Of a stretch of DNA of 32,297 bases, positions 23,121 through 31,334 are shown in pieces. The stretch is from Lysobacteraceae bacterium. GTDB taxonomy: Bacteria; Pseudomonadota; Gammaproteobacteria; Xanthomonadales; Ahniellaceae. Each line of letters starts with the position of its first letter. Position 1 is the first letter of the stretch. The stretch spans positions 1-32,297 of the forward strand of contig JAJTHZ010000121.1 of the NCBI GenBank assembly GCA_021299185.1. The letters run 5' to 3'. Under the pieces are notes generated by a model that was given only the letters and a program-made list of their open reading frames with translations, had not been told where the DNA came from and made no database searches. The translations under genes were made by a program, and so were the position numbers.

Positions 23121-25310
23121 ATGGTCCTGCGGCTGGCGCGCGTCGCCGCTTTCGTCGTGCTCTACGTGGCGGGCGCGGCGCTGGCGACCAGTTTCGTCGA
23201 CGGCGGCGCGTCGATCGCGCTGATCTGGCCGTCCAGCGCGCTGTCGCTGAGCATGCTGCTGCTGTACGGCATGCGCTGGTGGTTCGCCACCCCGCTGGCG
23301 GTGCTCGCCGTGCACCTGCTGGTCGCACCGGTGCCGCCGGCGTTCATCGGCTTTTCGATGCTCGCCAACACCCTCGGCGCGGTGCTGGCCGCCGGCTTGA
23401 TCCGCGCCCGCGCGCCGGGTGCCGCGCACCGGCTGCGCGCCGCCTCCGGTTTCCAGTTGCTGGCCGCCGCCGCGTTCGGATCGTCGTTGTCGGCCCTGGT
23501 CGGGGTCAGCGGCATGGTCGCCACCGGCATGCTGCCAGCCGGCGAATTCTGGGCCGGCGCGGCCAAATGGGCGCTGGCCGACCTGTTCGGCGCCATCGCC
23601 CTCACGCCGGCCCTGCTGCTGGCCGGGCACTGGAAGCGGCTCGACGAACTGCGCCGCCTGTCGCTGGGCTACGGCGGGCCGCGCGAGCGGGTCGCGTGGA
23701 TGCTTGCCTTCATGCTGTCGGTCGGCTTCTTCCTCGCCGCGGGCGGTCGCAGCGGCACCTATGCGCTAGGCCTGTCCAGCCTGCCGATCGCTGCCCTGCT
23801 GTGGGCGGCGGTGCGCTTCGAGCCGCTGTACGCCGCCGCCGCGACCGGCGTGTTCGCGCTGGTGGCGACCAGCGCCATCGGCCACGGCATCGGCGGCTTC
23901 AGCCCACCCTCGGGCCTGGCCGAGACGATCATCCTGGTCGGCTTCATGAGCCTGATCGCGATCGTGCCGCAGACCATGGCCGGCGTGGCGCACGAGAACC
24001 GCATCGCCGCGCAGCGCCTGATCGAACGCGCCACCACCGACGTCGCCTCCGGGCTCGCCAACCGCACGGCCTTCGAGGCGCGCGCGCGCGAAGCCATCGC
24101 CGCCATGCCCGGCGAGCCGATGGCCCTGGCCTACATCGACCTCGACCAGTTCAAGGTGGTCAACGACACCCTCAGCCACGCCGCCGGCGACCGCATGATC
24201 CGTGCGCTGGCCGGCGTACTGCGCACCGCGGTCGAGGGCGACGACCTGCTGGCGCGCACCGGCGGCGACGAGTTCGCGCTGCTGCTGCGGCGCGCCGACG
24301 CCGACGAGGCCGAACGCCGCGCGCTCGCGGTGCGGGCGGCGATCGGCGGCTACCGCTTCGCCGACGCCGAGCACGTGATCGCGCCGACCGCCAGCATCGG
24401 CCTGGTGCCGTTCATCGCCGGCCAGCGCGACTTCTCGGCCCTGCTGGTCGAAGCCGATGCCGCCTGCTTCACCGCCAAGTCGCGCGGCGGCGACCGCGTG
24501 CAGGTGGCCAGCGGCGACGCCGGCGCGGTGCTCGCCCACACCGAGGCGATGCGCTGGGCCACGGTGGTCTCGCGCGCCCTCGACGAAGACCGCTTCGCGC
24601 TGTTCGTGCAGTCGGTGGCGCCGCTCGGGCGCGCACCCAACGAAGGCGCGCACGTCGAGGTGCTGCTGCGCCTGCGCGACAGCGGCGGCGAGCTGCTGGC
24701 GCCGGGCGCCTTCGTGCCCGCCGCCGAGCGCTTCGGCCTCGGCGAGCGGCTCGACCGCCACGTGGTGGGCCAGGTGCTGGACTGGTTCGACGAACGCCCC
24801 GCGCAGGCCGCGCGGGTGGCGCAGGTCGCGGTCAACCTCACCGCCGCCTCGGTGCAGAGCGAGGCCTTCGCCGATTTCCTCGGCTGGCGGCTGGAGCGCA
24901 GCCGCCTGCGACCGGCGCAGCTGTGCCTGGAGATCACCGAGACCAGCGCGGTGCTCGACCTGTCGCGCGCGCGGCACTTCATCGACCGCATGCGCGGGCT
25001 CGGCTGCTCGATCGCGCTCGACGACTTCGGCACCGGCTTCAGTTCGTTCGCCTACCTGCAGACCCTGCACGCCGACTACATCAAGGTCGACGCATCGTTC
25101 GTGCGCGAGGTCGGCGAGTCCGCCGCGGCGCTAGCGATCGTGCGCGCGATCGCCGAGATCGCGCACGTGATGGCGCGCCGCACGGTGGCCGAGGGCGTGG
25201 AGAGCGACGCCGTGCGCGAGCGCCTGGTGGCACTGGGCGTGGACTATGCGCAGGGCTACGCGATCCACCGGCCGGAGCCGCTGGAGGACTGGTTCGCGCG
25301 CGCCGGCTGA
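23121..25310 (+). CDS. MASE1-GGDEF-EAL cyclic-di-GMP enzyme
   Basis: A 729-residue inner-membrane protein. A MASE1 sensory membrane domain (about 1-300, around eight hydrophobic segments, with IALIWPSSALSLSMLL near the start) is followed by GGDEF (about 320-480) and EAL (about 490-725). The cyclase signature RTGGDEFALLL is intact at 381-385. The inhibitory I-site RXXD is EGDD (372-375), so product inhibition is probably lost. The phosphodiesterase signature is the common variant EVL (E513). NLTAAS, LEITET, LDDFGTGFSSFAYLQ (D634/D635), IKVD, VAEGVES and YAQGY follow, so the metal-binding set looks complete. Both activities are possible. The start is ATG 23121 with GAGG just upstream. c-di-GMP control of surface behaviour fits the nearby envelope genes. 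Confidence 0.92.
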   Translation: MVLRLARVAAFVVLYVAGAALATSFVDGGASIALIWPSSALSLSMLLLYGMRWWFATPLAVLAVHLLVAPVPPAFIGFSMLANTLGAVLAAGLIRARAPGAAHRLRAASGFQLLAAAAFGSSLSALVGVSGMVATGMLPAGEFWAGAAKWALADLFGAIALTPALLLAGHWKRLDELRRLSLGYGGPRERVAWMLAFMLSVGFFLAAGGRSGTYALGLSSLPIAALLWAAVRFEPLYAAAATGVFALVATSAIGHGIGGFSPPSGLAETIILVGFMSLIAIVPQTMAGVAHENRIAAQRLIERATTDVASGLANRTAFEARAREAIAAMPGEPMALAYIDLDQFKVVNDTLSHAAGDRMIRALAGVLRTAVEGDDLLARTGGDEFALLLRRADADEAERRALAVRAAIGGYRFADAEHVIAPTASIGLVPFIAGQRDFSALLVEADAACFTAKSRGGDRVQVASGDAGAVLAHTEAMRWATVVSRALDEDRFALFVQSVAPLGRAPNEGAHVEVLLRLRDSGGELLAPGAFVPAAERFGLGERLDRHVVGQVLDWFDERPAQAARVAQVAVNLTAASVQSEAFADFLGWRLERSRLRPAQLCLEITETSAVLDLSRARHFIDRMRGLGCSIALDDFGTGFSSFAYLQTLHADYIKVDASFVREVGESAAALAIVRAIAEIAHVMARRTVAEGVESDAVRERLVALGVDYAQGYAIHRPEPLEDWFARAG

Positions 25311-25323
25311 GCGCGGGCCGGGA

Positions 25324-26597
<1,274 letters not shown>

Positions 26598-26601
<4 letters not shown>

Positions 26602-27713
26602 AGCAGCACCAGGTCGTCGCGGTGGATCACGGTCTCGGGTCCTTCGTAGCCGAGGATGGCGGCGATGTCGCCGCTGGAGCGGCCGGCGATGCGCATCAAC
26701 TCGCCGGCGTCGTACTGCGCGATGCCCTTGGCCAGCGCGCCGGACGCGCCCTCCTCGCACACCTCGACCGCGTCGCCGGCGCGGAAGGCGCCGCTGGCCT
26801 CGCGCACGCCGGCCGGCAGCAGCGAGGCGCCGCGCGCGCGCAGCGCGCGGGCCGCACCGGCATCGACCACGATCCGGCCCTGGCTCGCCAGCGCGTGGCG
26901 CATCCAGTGGTCCTTGGCGCTGACCTGGCTGCCGGCGGCGTCGAACAGCGTGCCGGGACACGCGCCGCGCGCCAGCGCATCCAGTGCTGCGGCGTCGCGA
27001 CCGTTGGCGATCACGGTGGCGATCCCGCGCGCGGTCGCCTTGGCCGCGGCCTGCAGTTTGGTCAGCATGCCGCCGGTACCGACCGCCGAACCCGCGCCGC
27101 CGGCCAGCGCGAGCGTGGCCTCGTCGACCTGCGCCACGCGCGCGATGCGCCGCGCCGTGGGCACGCGGCGCGGGTCGGCGTCGTACAGCGCGTCGATGTC
27201 GGACAGGATCAGCAGCAGGTCGGCCTCGACCAGCACCGCGACGTGGGCGGCGAGGTTGTCGTTGTCGCCGAGGCGCAGCTCGTCGACCGCCACCGAGTCG
27301 TTCTCGTTGACGATCGGCAGCGCCTGCAGGCGCAGCAGTTCGCGCAGGGTGTTCTTGGCGTTGACGAAGCGGCGGCGGTTCTGCAGGTCGTCATAGCCCA
27401 GCAGCACCTGCGCGCAGGGGAAGTCGAACAGCCGCGCCCAGGCTTCCAGCATGCGCGGCTGGCCGAGTGCGGCGAGCGCCTGCTTGGCCGGGATGCCCTG
27501 CGCCTCGCCCTCGCCGAGCAGGGCGCGGCCGGCCGCCACCGCGCCGGAGGAAACCAGGACGATCTCGCGGCCCTGTGCGCGCGCATCGGCGATGAAGCGC
27601 GCGATCGCCAGCAGGTGGCGGGTCGACAGCCGCCGGCGTTCGGGCGCGATCAGGTTGCTGCCGACCTTGAGGACGGCGCGCTTCCAGGCGGGCAGCGGCA
27701 CGGCGGTTTCCAC
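26598..27713 (-). CDS. proB: Glutamate 5-kinase with PUA domain
   Basis: The first, feedback-controlled step of proline synthesis: ATP-dependent phosphorylation of glutamate. The 371 residues match the two-domain enzyme: an amino-acid kinase domain (about 10-260) and a C-terminal PUA domain (about 275-355). Motifs are [65 protein letters not shown] and [12 protein letters not shown]. The start is GTG at 27713. The 160 bp upstream, between proB and gpsA, holds a GGCCCGG/CCGGGCC hairpin (27779-27796) that may end the secB-gpsA transcript, and no gene. Confidence 0.97.
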
Positions 27714-27873
27714 GACGGCGATCCAGCGACCAGGTGACGGGGCGCACGAGGTTACCGCACTGCAGCAGGCGCGCGCTGGGCCCGGCCTGCCGGGCCGACG
27801 GGGCCTTCGCGCCGCGACCGCGCGCGCCGGGGGCGGGATCGCGAGCCCTGCGCACGGCGCGCGGGCGCGGGCC

Positions 27874-28896
27874 TCAGTTGCCCAGCGACTCCGGATACTC
27901 GGGCTTCATCTCGCGCGAGAGCAGGATGCGCAGGCCCTCGGCCGGGGTGATCTCCTCGGCCAGCACGCGCTGCACCTGTTCGCTGATCGGCAGTTCCACG
28001 CCGTGGCGGCGCGCGAGCGTCATCACCTGGTTTACCGTCTGCACCGATTCCACGACCTGGCCGATCTCGGCCACGGCCTGCCTGAGCGGCGTGCCGCGGC
28101 CGAGCGCGAGGCCGAGGCGGCGGTTGCGCGACAGGTCGCCGGTGCAGGTGAGCACCAGGTCGCCGACGCCGGCGAGGCCCATGATGGTCACCGGCTGGCC
28201 GCCGAGTGCGGCGGTCAGGCGCAGCATCTCGTTGAGGCCGCGGGTGATCAGCCCGGCGCGCGCATTGAGCCCGAGCTGCATGCCGTCGGCCACGCCGGTG
28301 GCCACGGCGAGCACGTTCTTCATCGCGCCGCCCAGTTCGGCGCCGACCACATCGCCGCCGGTGTAGGCGCGGAAGTGCGACGAGTGCAGCAGCGCGGCCA
28401 CGCGTTCGGCGAAGGCGGCATCGTCGGAGTGCACGGTGACCGCGGTCGGCAGGCCGGCCGCGACCTCCTTGGCGAAGGACGGGCCCGTGACCACCGCCAG
28501 CGGGGTACCCGCCGGCAGGCGGCTCGCGGCGACCTCGTGCAGGAAGCGCCCGGACGCGGGATCGAAACCCTTGGTCGCCCAGGCCACGCCGGCCTGCGGC
28601 GGTTTGTGCGCGACCAGCTCGTCGACCACCTCGGCGAAGGCGTGGCTCGGCGTCACTACCAGCACGAGGTCGCAGCCGGCGACCGCCGCGGCGAGGTCGC
28701 TGCCCACGACGAGCTGCTCGGGCAGCACGGCGTCCGGCAGGTAGCGCGGATTGCGCCGCGTGGCCTGCATCGTGGTGGCCTGCGCCGCGTCACGCGCCCA
28801 CAGCGACACCACCGCGCCGTTGCGCGCGAGCAGGATCGCCAGCGCCGTGCCCCAGGAGCCGGCGCCGAGGACCGCGATGCGCGGGGGCATGGACAT
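27874..28896 (-). CDS. gpsA: Glycerol-3-phosphate dehydrogenase [NAD(P)+]
   Basis: Reduces dihydroxyacetone phosphate to sn-glycerol-3-phosphate, the backbone precursor of phospholipids. It has 340 residues (E. coli 339). The dinucleotide-binding motif is [12 protein letters not shown] near the N-terminus. [15 protein letters not shown], the catalytic-lysine segment [14 protein letters not shown], and [22 protein letters not shown] follow. The start is ATG at 28896, with an in-frame ATG two codons later. It lies directly after secB, an order conserved in enterics. A perfect 11-bp GC stem-loop (28905-28931) sits 9 nt before the ATG, where it could reduce ribosome access or attenuate readthrough from secB. 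Confidence 0.97.
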   Translation of the reverse strand: MSMPPRIAVLGAGSWGTALAILLARNGAVVSLWARDAAQATTMQATRRNPRYLPDAVLPEQLVVGSDLAAAVAGCDLVLVVTPSHAFAEVVDELVAHKPPQAGVAWATKGFDPASGRFLHEVAASRLPAGTPLAVVTGPSFAKEVAAGLPTAVTVHSDDAAFAERVAALLHSSHFRAYTGGDVVGAELGGAMKNVLAVATGVADGMQLGLNARAGLITRGLNEMLRLTAALGGQPVTIMGLAGVGDLVLTCTGDLSRNRRLGLALGRGTPLRQAVAEIGQVVESVQTVNQVMTLARRHGVELPISEQVQRVLAEEITPAEGLRILLSREMKPEYPESLGN

Positions 28897-28904
28897 GGGA
28901 GACC

Positions 28905-28931
28905 CGCCGCCGCGGCGGGGCCGCGGCGGCG
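28905..28931 (-). other. Strong GC stem-loop between secB and gpsA
   Basis: A perfect 11-bp inverted repeat, CGCCGCCGCGG/CCGCGGCGGCG, around a 5-nt loop. It starts 7 bp after the secB stop and ends 9 nt before the gpsA ATG. There is no T-run, so it is not a classical terminator. It may be a processing or attenuation structure. Confidence 0.6.
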
Positions 28932-28938
28932 CGTGGGC

Positions 28939-29424
28939 TCAGGCCGTGGCGGCCGCGCCCTGGCCTTCGGCGCGACGGCGCGACTGCTCGACGTAGAGCT
29001 GCTCGAAGTTGATCGGCTGCAGGTTGAACGGCGGGAAGCCGCCGTCGAGGATCATCTGGCTGATCACCTGGCGCGCGTAGGGATACAGGGTGTGCGGGCA
29101 GTAGGTCGCGAGCACCTGCTGCAGGTCGTTGGCCGGGAAGCCGACCAGGCCGAACACGCCGGCCTGCTGCACCTCGGCGAGGTAGGCGGTCTTGTCGCCC
29201 ACCTTGCAGGTGACGGTGACGGTCAGCACGACTTCGTACAGGTTCTCGGCGAAGTTCGAGACCTTCTGCGAGAGGTTCAGCTGCACCTGCGGCTGCGCCT
29301 GCTCCTGGAAGATCTGCGGCGCGTTCGGCACCTCGAAGGAGGCGTCCTTCACGTACAGCTTCTGGATGGTCAGGGTCGCCTCGCCGGCGGCCGCGCCGTT
29401 GGCGGCAGGGTTGGTGTCGGCCAT
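28939..29424 (-). CDS. secB: Protein-export chaperone SecB
   Basis: A cytoplasmic homotetrameric chaperone that keeps preproteins unfolded and delivers them to SecA. It has 161 residues (E. coli 155). Conserved blocks are IQKLYVKDASFEVPNAP, QVQLNLSQKVSNF, LYEVVLTVTVTCK, GVFGLVGF, LATYCPHTLYPYARQVISQM and GGFPPFNLQPINFEQLY. The ATG at 29424 has a GAGG Shine-Dalgarno about 9 nt upstream. A GATACT hexamer (29466 to 29461) is a plausible -10. It is divergent from uspA, so the 150-bp gap carries both promoters. Confidence 0.97.
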   Translation of the reverse strand: MADTNPAANGAAAGEATLTIQKLYVKDASFEVPNAPQIFQEQAQPQVQLNLSQKVSNFAENLYEVVLTVTVTCKVGDKTAYLAEVQQAGVFGLVGFPANDLQQVLATYCPHTLYPYARQVISQMILDGGFPPFNLQPINFEQLYVEQSRRRAEGQGAAATA

Positions 29425-29498
29425 GGGAAGTCCTCGGCAGTGGGTCGAAAAAGGGCGCGGAGTATCCCACGGACGGCGCGCCGGCGCGACCCGCGGGC

Positions 29499-29512
29499 TT
29501 GACCTGGCTCAA
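29499..29512 (+). promoter_or_regulatory. FNR/ANR-like operator upstream of uspA
   Basis: TTGAC-CTGG-CTCAA keeps the TTGA/TCAA half-sites of the FNR/ANR/DNR consensus (TTGAT-N4-ATCAA). Its centre (29505.5) is about 41.5 bp before the start predicted from the -10 CACAAT at 29535-29540, the class II activator position. Confidence 0.55.
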
Positions 29513-29534
29513 GGGCGCCGCGACACCGCCGGTC

Positions 29535-29540
29535 CACAAT
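29535..29540 (+). promoter_or_regulatory. -10 element of uspA
   Basis: CACAAT, with predicted transcription start near 29547 and a leader of about 28 nt. There is no independent -35. The FNR-like box occupies that position, as expected for an activator-dependent promoter. Confidence 0.4.
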
Positions 29541-29574
29541 GCCGGTACGCCCACGGCCCACCGGGAGAAAGGCC

Positions 29575-30039
29575 ATGTACAAGCGCATCCTGCTGCCCAC
29601 CGACGGTTCCGACCTCGCGCTCGCCGCCGCCCGGCATGGGCTCAAGCTGGCCAAAGCCACCGGTGCCTCGGTCCTCGGGCTCTACGCCTCGCCGCCGTTC
29701 GAGACCCCGGCCGGCTTCGAGTTCGTGCCGGCGCCGCTGCTGCCGGTCGACGTCTACGAGAAGAGCGCCAAGCAGGCGGCCGCGAAGTACCTCGGCGAAA
29801 TCGAGCAGGCCGCCGACAAGGCCGGCGTGCCGTGCAGGACGCGCCACGTGCGCAGCCTGTCGCCCGCGGACGCGATCGCGGCCACCGCGGAAGGCGACAA
29901 GTGCGACCTGATCGTGATCGGCTCGCACGGCCGCGGCAGTTTCCGCTCGCTGCTGCTGGGCTCGGTCACCGCGCGCGTGCTGGCGCTGTGCGCGGTGCCG
30001 GTGCTGGTGCACCGCGAGCCGCCGAAGAAGAAACGCTGA
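29575..30039 (+). CDS. Universal stress protein, UspA family
   Basis: A 154-residue single-domain cytoplasmic protein. The N-terminal strand is MYKRILLPTDGSDLA, and the C-terminal ATP-binding signature G-X2-G-X9-G-S is perfect (GSHGRGSFRSLLLGS, about 130-145), so it is an ATP-binding type. The tail ends in PPKKKR. The start is ATG at 29575 with GGGAGAAAGG upstream. An earlier in-frame ATG at 29539 would add 12 residues not found in the family. Regulation by an FNR/ANR-type oxygen sensor is suggested by the upstream box. Usp proteins under such control support survival of oxygen limitation in Pseudomonas. It converges on the propeller gene with an 18-bp gap. Confidence 0.9.
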   Translation: MYKRILLPTDGSDLALAAARHGLKLAKATGASVLGLYASPPFETPAGFEFVPAPLLPVDVYEKSAKQAAAKYLGEIEQAADKAGVPCRTRHVRSLSPADAIAATAEGDKCDLIVIGSHGRGSFRSLLLGSVTARVLALCAVPVLVHREPPKKKR

Positions 30040-30057
30040 GCGCCCCGCGCGGCGGCC

Positions 30058-31212
30058 TCAGGGTTCGTAGCCGTCGCAGAACAACTCGCCGTCGCCGAAC
30101 ACGATCACGTCGGTCAGGGTGCTGGTGCCCGTGAAGGACACGGCGCTGCCGGCCGCGGTGACATGGTTGGCGGGCGGCACGAACTCGGGGTCGAAGCGCA
30201 GGCGGCGGATCGCGTTCAGGCCCGCGGTCGCGAAGCCCAGGCGGCCGTTGGCGCTGCCGAGCGAAGTGGCGCCGGAAATCGCCACCAGGCCGATCATGCG
30301 CCGGTTGCGCGTGCCGCCCGGGCCCGGCACGAGGTCGCTGGCGCGGGCATAGGCGATCGGGACGACGCCACCGGCGCTGAGGTACGTGGCGTAGTAGTAA
30401 GTGTTCGCCAGCGAGGCGCCGGGCACCTTCACGACCGACAGTCGCCGGATCCCGGCGCCGCTGGCGAAACCCGGGAACGACCCGGCCGGCGGCAGGGACC
30501 ACGTGAACTCGCTCGCCACCCCGGTGGCGAGATCGATCGCGCGCACGCCGGTGTTGTTGGCCGCCACGCCCAGCGCCCCCGAGCGCGAGACGTAGAGCTC
30601 CACGCCGTCCGGCGACGTGCCCAGCAACGATCCCGAGCCGGTCGGCAGCGTCGGGCCGACGCCGACCGCGAGGGTTTGCGGATCGATGATGCGCAGCCCG
30701 TCGTTGCAGGCGTTGGCGATGATGCGCCCGTCCGGCATCACGAACACGTCGTTGCGGCCGTTGACGCAGTTGCTGCCGGTGATCGGCACGGTGGCGATCT
30801 CCGACAGGTCGTTCGCATCCAGCACCAGCACGCCGATCTCGGTCGAACTGGTCACCTTCCAGGTGTAGACGCGGCTGCCGTCCGGGCTGATCGCGATCGT
30901 GCGGTTCTGCGCGATGCCCGCGGCGGCGGATTCGACCACCTGGCGGGTGGCGACATCGATCGCGTAGACGCTGCCGCTGCTGCCGCTTGCACTGGACAGG
31001 AAGATCCGGCTGCCGTCGGGGCTGCGCACCATGCGCGAGGGCTCGGTGCCGACGCCGGTGATCCGGGTCTGCACCTCCATGGAGCAGACGTCGAGCACCT
31101 GCACGCCCGCATTGCTGCCCTGGGTGCTGAAGAAAGCGAGGCTCTGCGCCTGCAACGGCAAGCTGGCCAGCAGGCCGGCCGCGATCCCGAACCACGCGTA
31201 ACGAATCCGCAT
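30058..31212 (-). CDS. Secreted beta-propeller-like protein with C-terminal FxDGxE motif
   Basis: A 384-residue exported protein. A Sec signal peptide (MRIRYAWFGIAAGLLASLP, cleavage probably after LQAQS at about 23) is followed by YVTN/WD-type blades: RSPDGSRIFLSS with SVYAIDVATRQVV, and AISPDGSRVYTW with GVLVLDANDL. About six or seven repeats form a likely propeller. There is no catalytic motif. The C-terminus ends VIVFGDGELFCDGYEP. I recall many exported proteins of Lysobacterales ending in a similar (I/L)FxDGFE motif, whose role is unclear to me. A strong GGAGGA (31220-31225), 7 nt upstream, sets the ATG at 31212. It lies downstream of the RDD-pilin gene on the same strand, separated by 122 bp with a hairpin. 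Confidence 0.75.
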   Translation of the reverse strand: MRIRYAWFGIAAGLLASLPLQAQSLAFFSTQGSNAGVQVLDVCSMEVQTRITGVGTEPSRMVRSPDGSRIFLSSASGSSGSVYAIDVATRQVVESAAAGIAQNRTIAISPDGSRVYTWKVTSSTEIGVLVLDANDLSEIATVPITGSNCVNGRNDVFVMPDGRIIANACNDGLRIIDPQTLAVGVGPTLPTGSGSLLGTSPDGVELYVSRSGALGVAANNTGVRAIDLATGVASEFTWSLPPAGSFPGFASGAGIRRLSVVKVPGASLANTYYYATYLSAGGVVPIAYARASDLVPGPGGTRNRRMIGLVAISGATSLGSANGRLGFATAGLNAIRRLRFDPEFVPPANHVTAAGSAVSFTGTSTLTDVIVFGDGELFCDGYEP

Positions 31213-31219
31213 CTCGCAT

Positions 31220-31225
31220 TCCTCC
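31220..31225 (-). promoter_or_regulatory. Ribosome binding site of the secreted propeller gene
   Basis: GGAGGA on the minus strand, 7 nt before the ATG at 31212. It fixes the start that yields a complete signal peptide. Confidence 0.7.
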
Positions 31226-31295
31226 GGTTGTCCCGGGATGGAACGTGCGGGAGGGGCAAAACCGAACGGCTGGCGAAACGGGCGCGCCTTCCCGC

Positions 31296-31316
31296 CCGCG
31301 GCCGGTCAGGCCGCGG
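31296..31316 (-). terminator. Possible hairpin terminator after the RDD-pilin gene
   Basis: A perfect 8-bp stem (CCGCGGCC/GGCCGCGG) with loop GGTCA, 18 bp past the stop codon of the RDD-pilin gene. No T-run follows directly, so it is a weak intrinsic terminator at best. The rest of the 122-bp gap shows no gene. Confidence 0.35.
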
Positions 31317-31334
31317 CGTCCAACGCGCGCGGAT

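Noticed and set aside
27779-27796. Hairpin GGCCCGG/CCGGGCC downstream of gpsA as an intrinsic terminator
   Set aside because: Good stem but no T-tract after it on the minus strand, so left as a possibility within the proB note rather than a feature.
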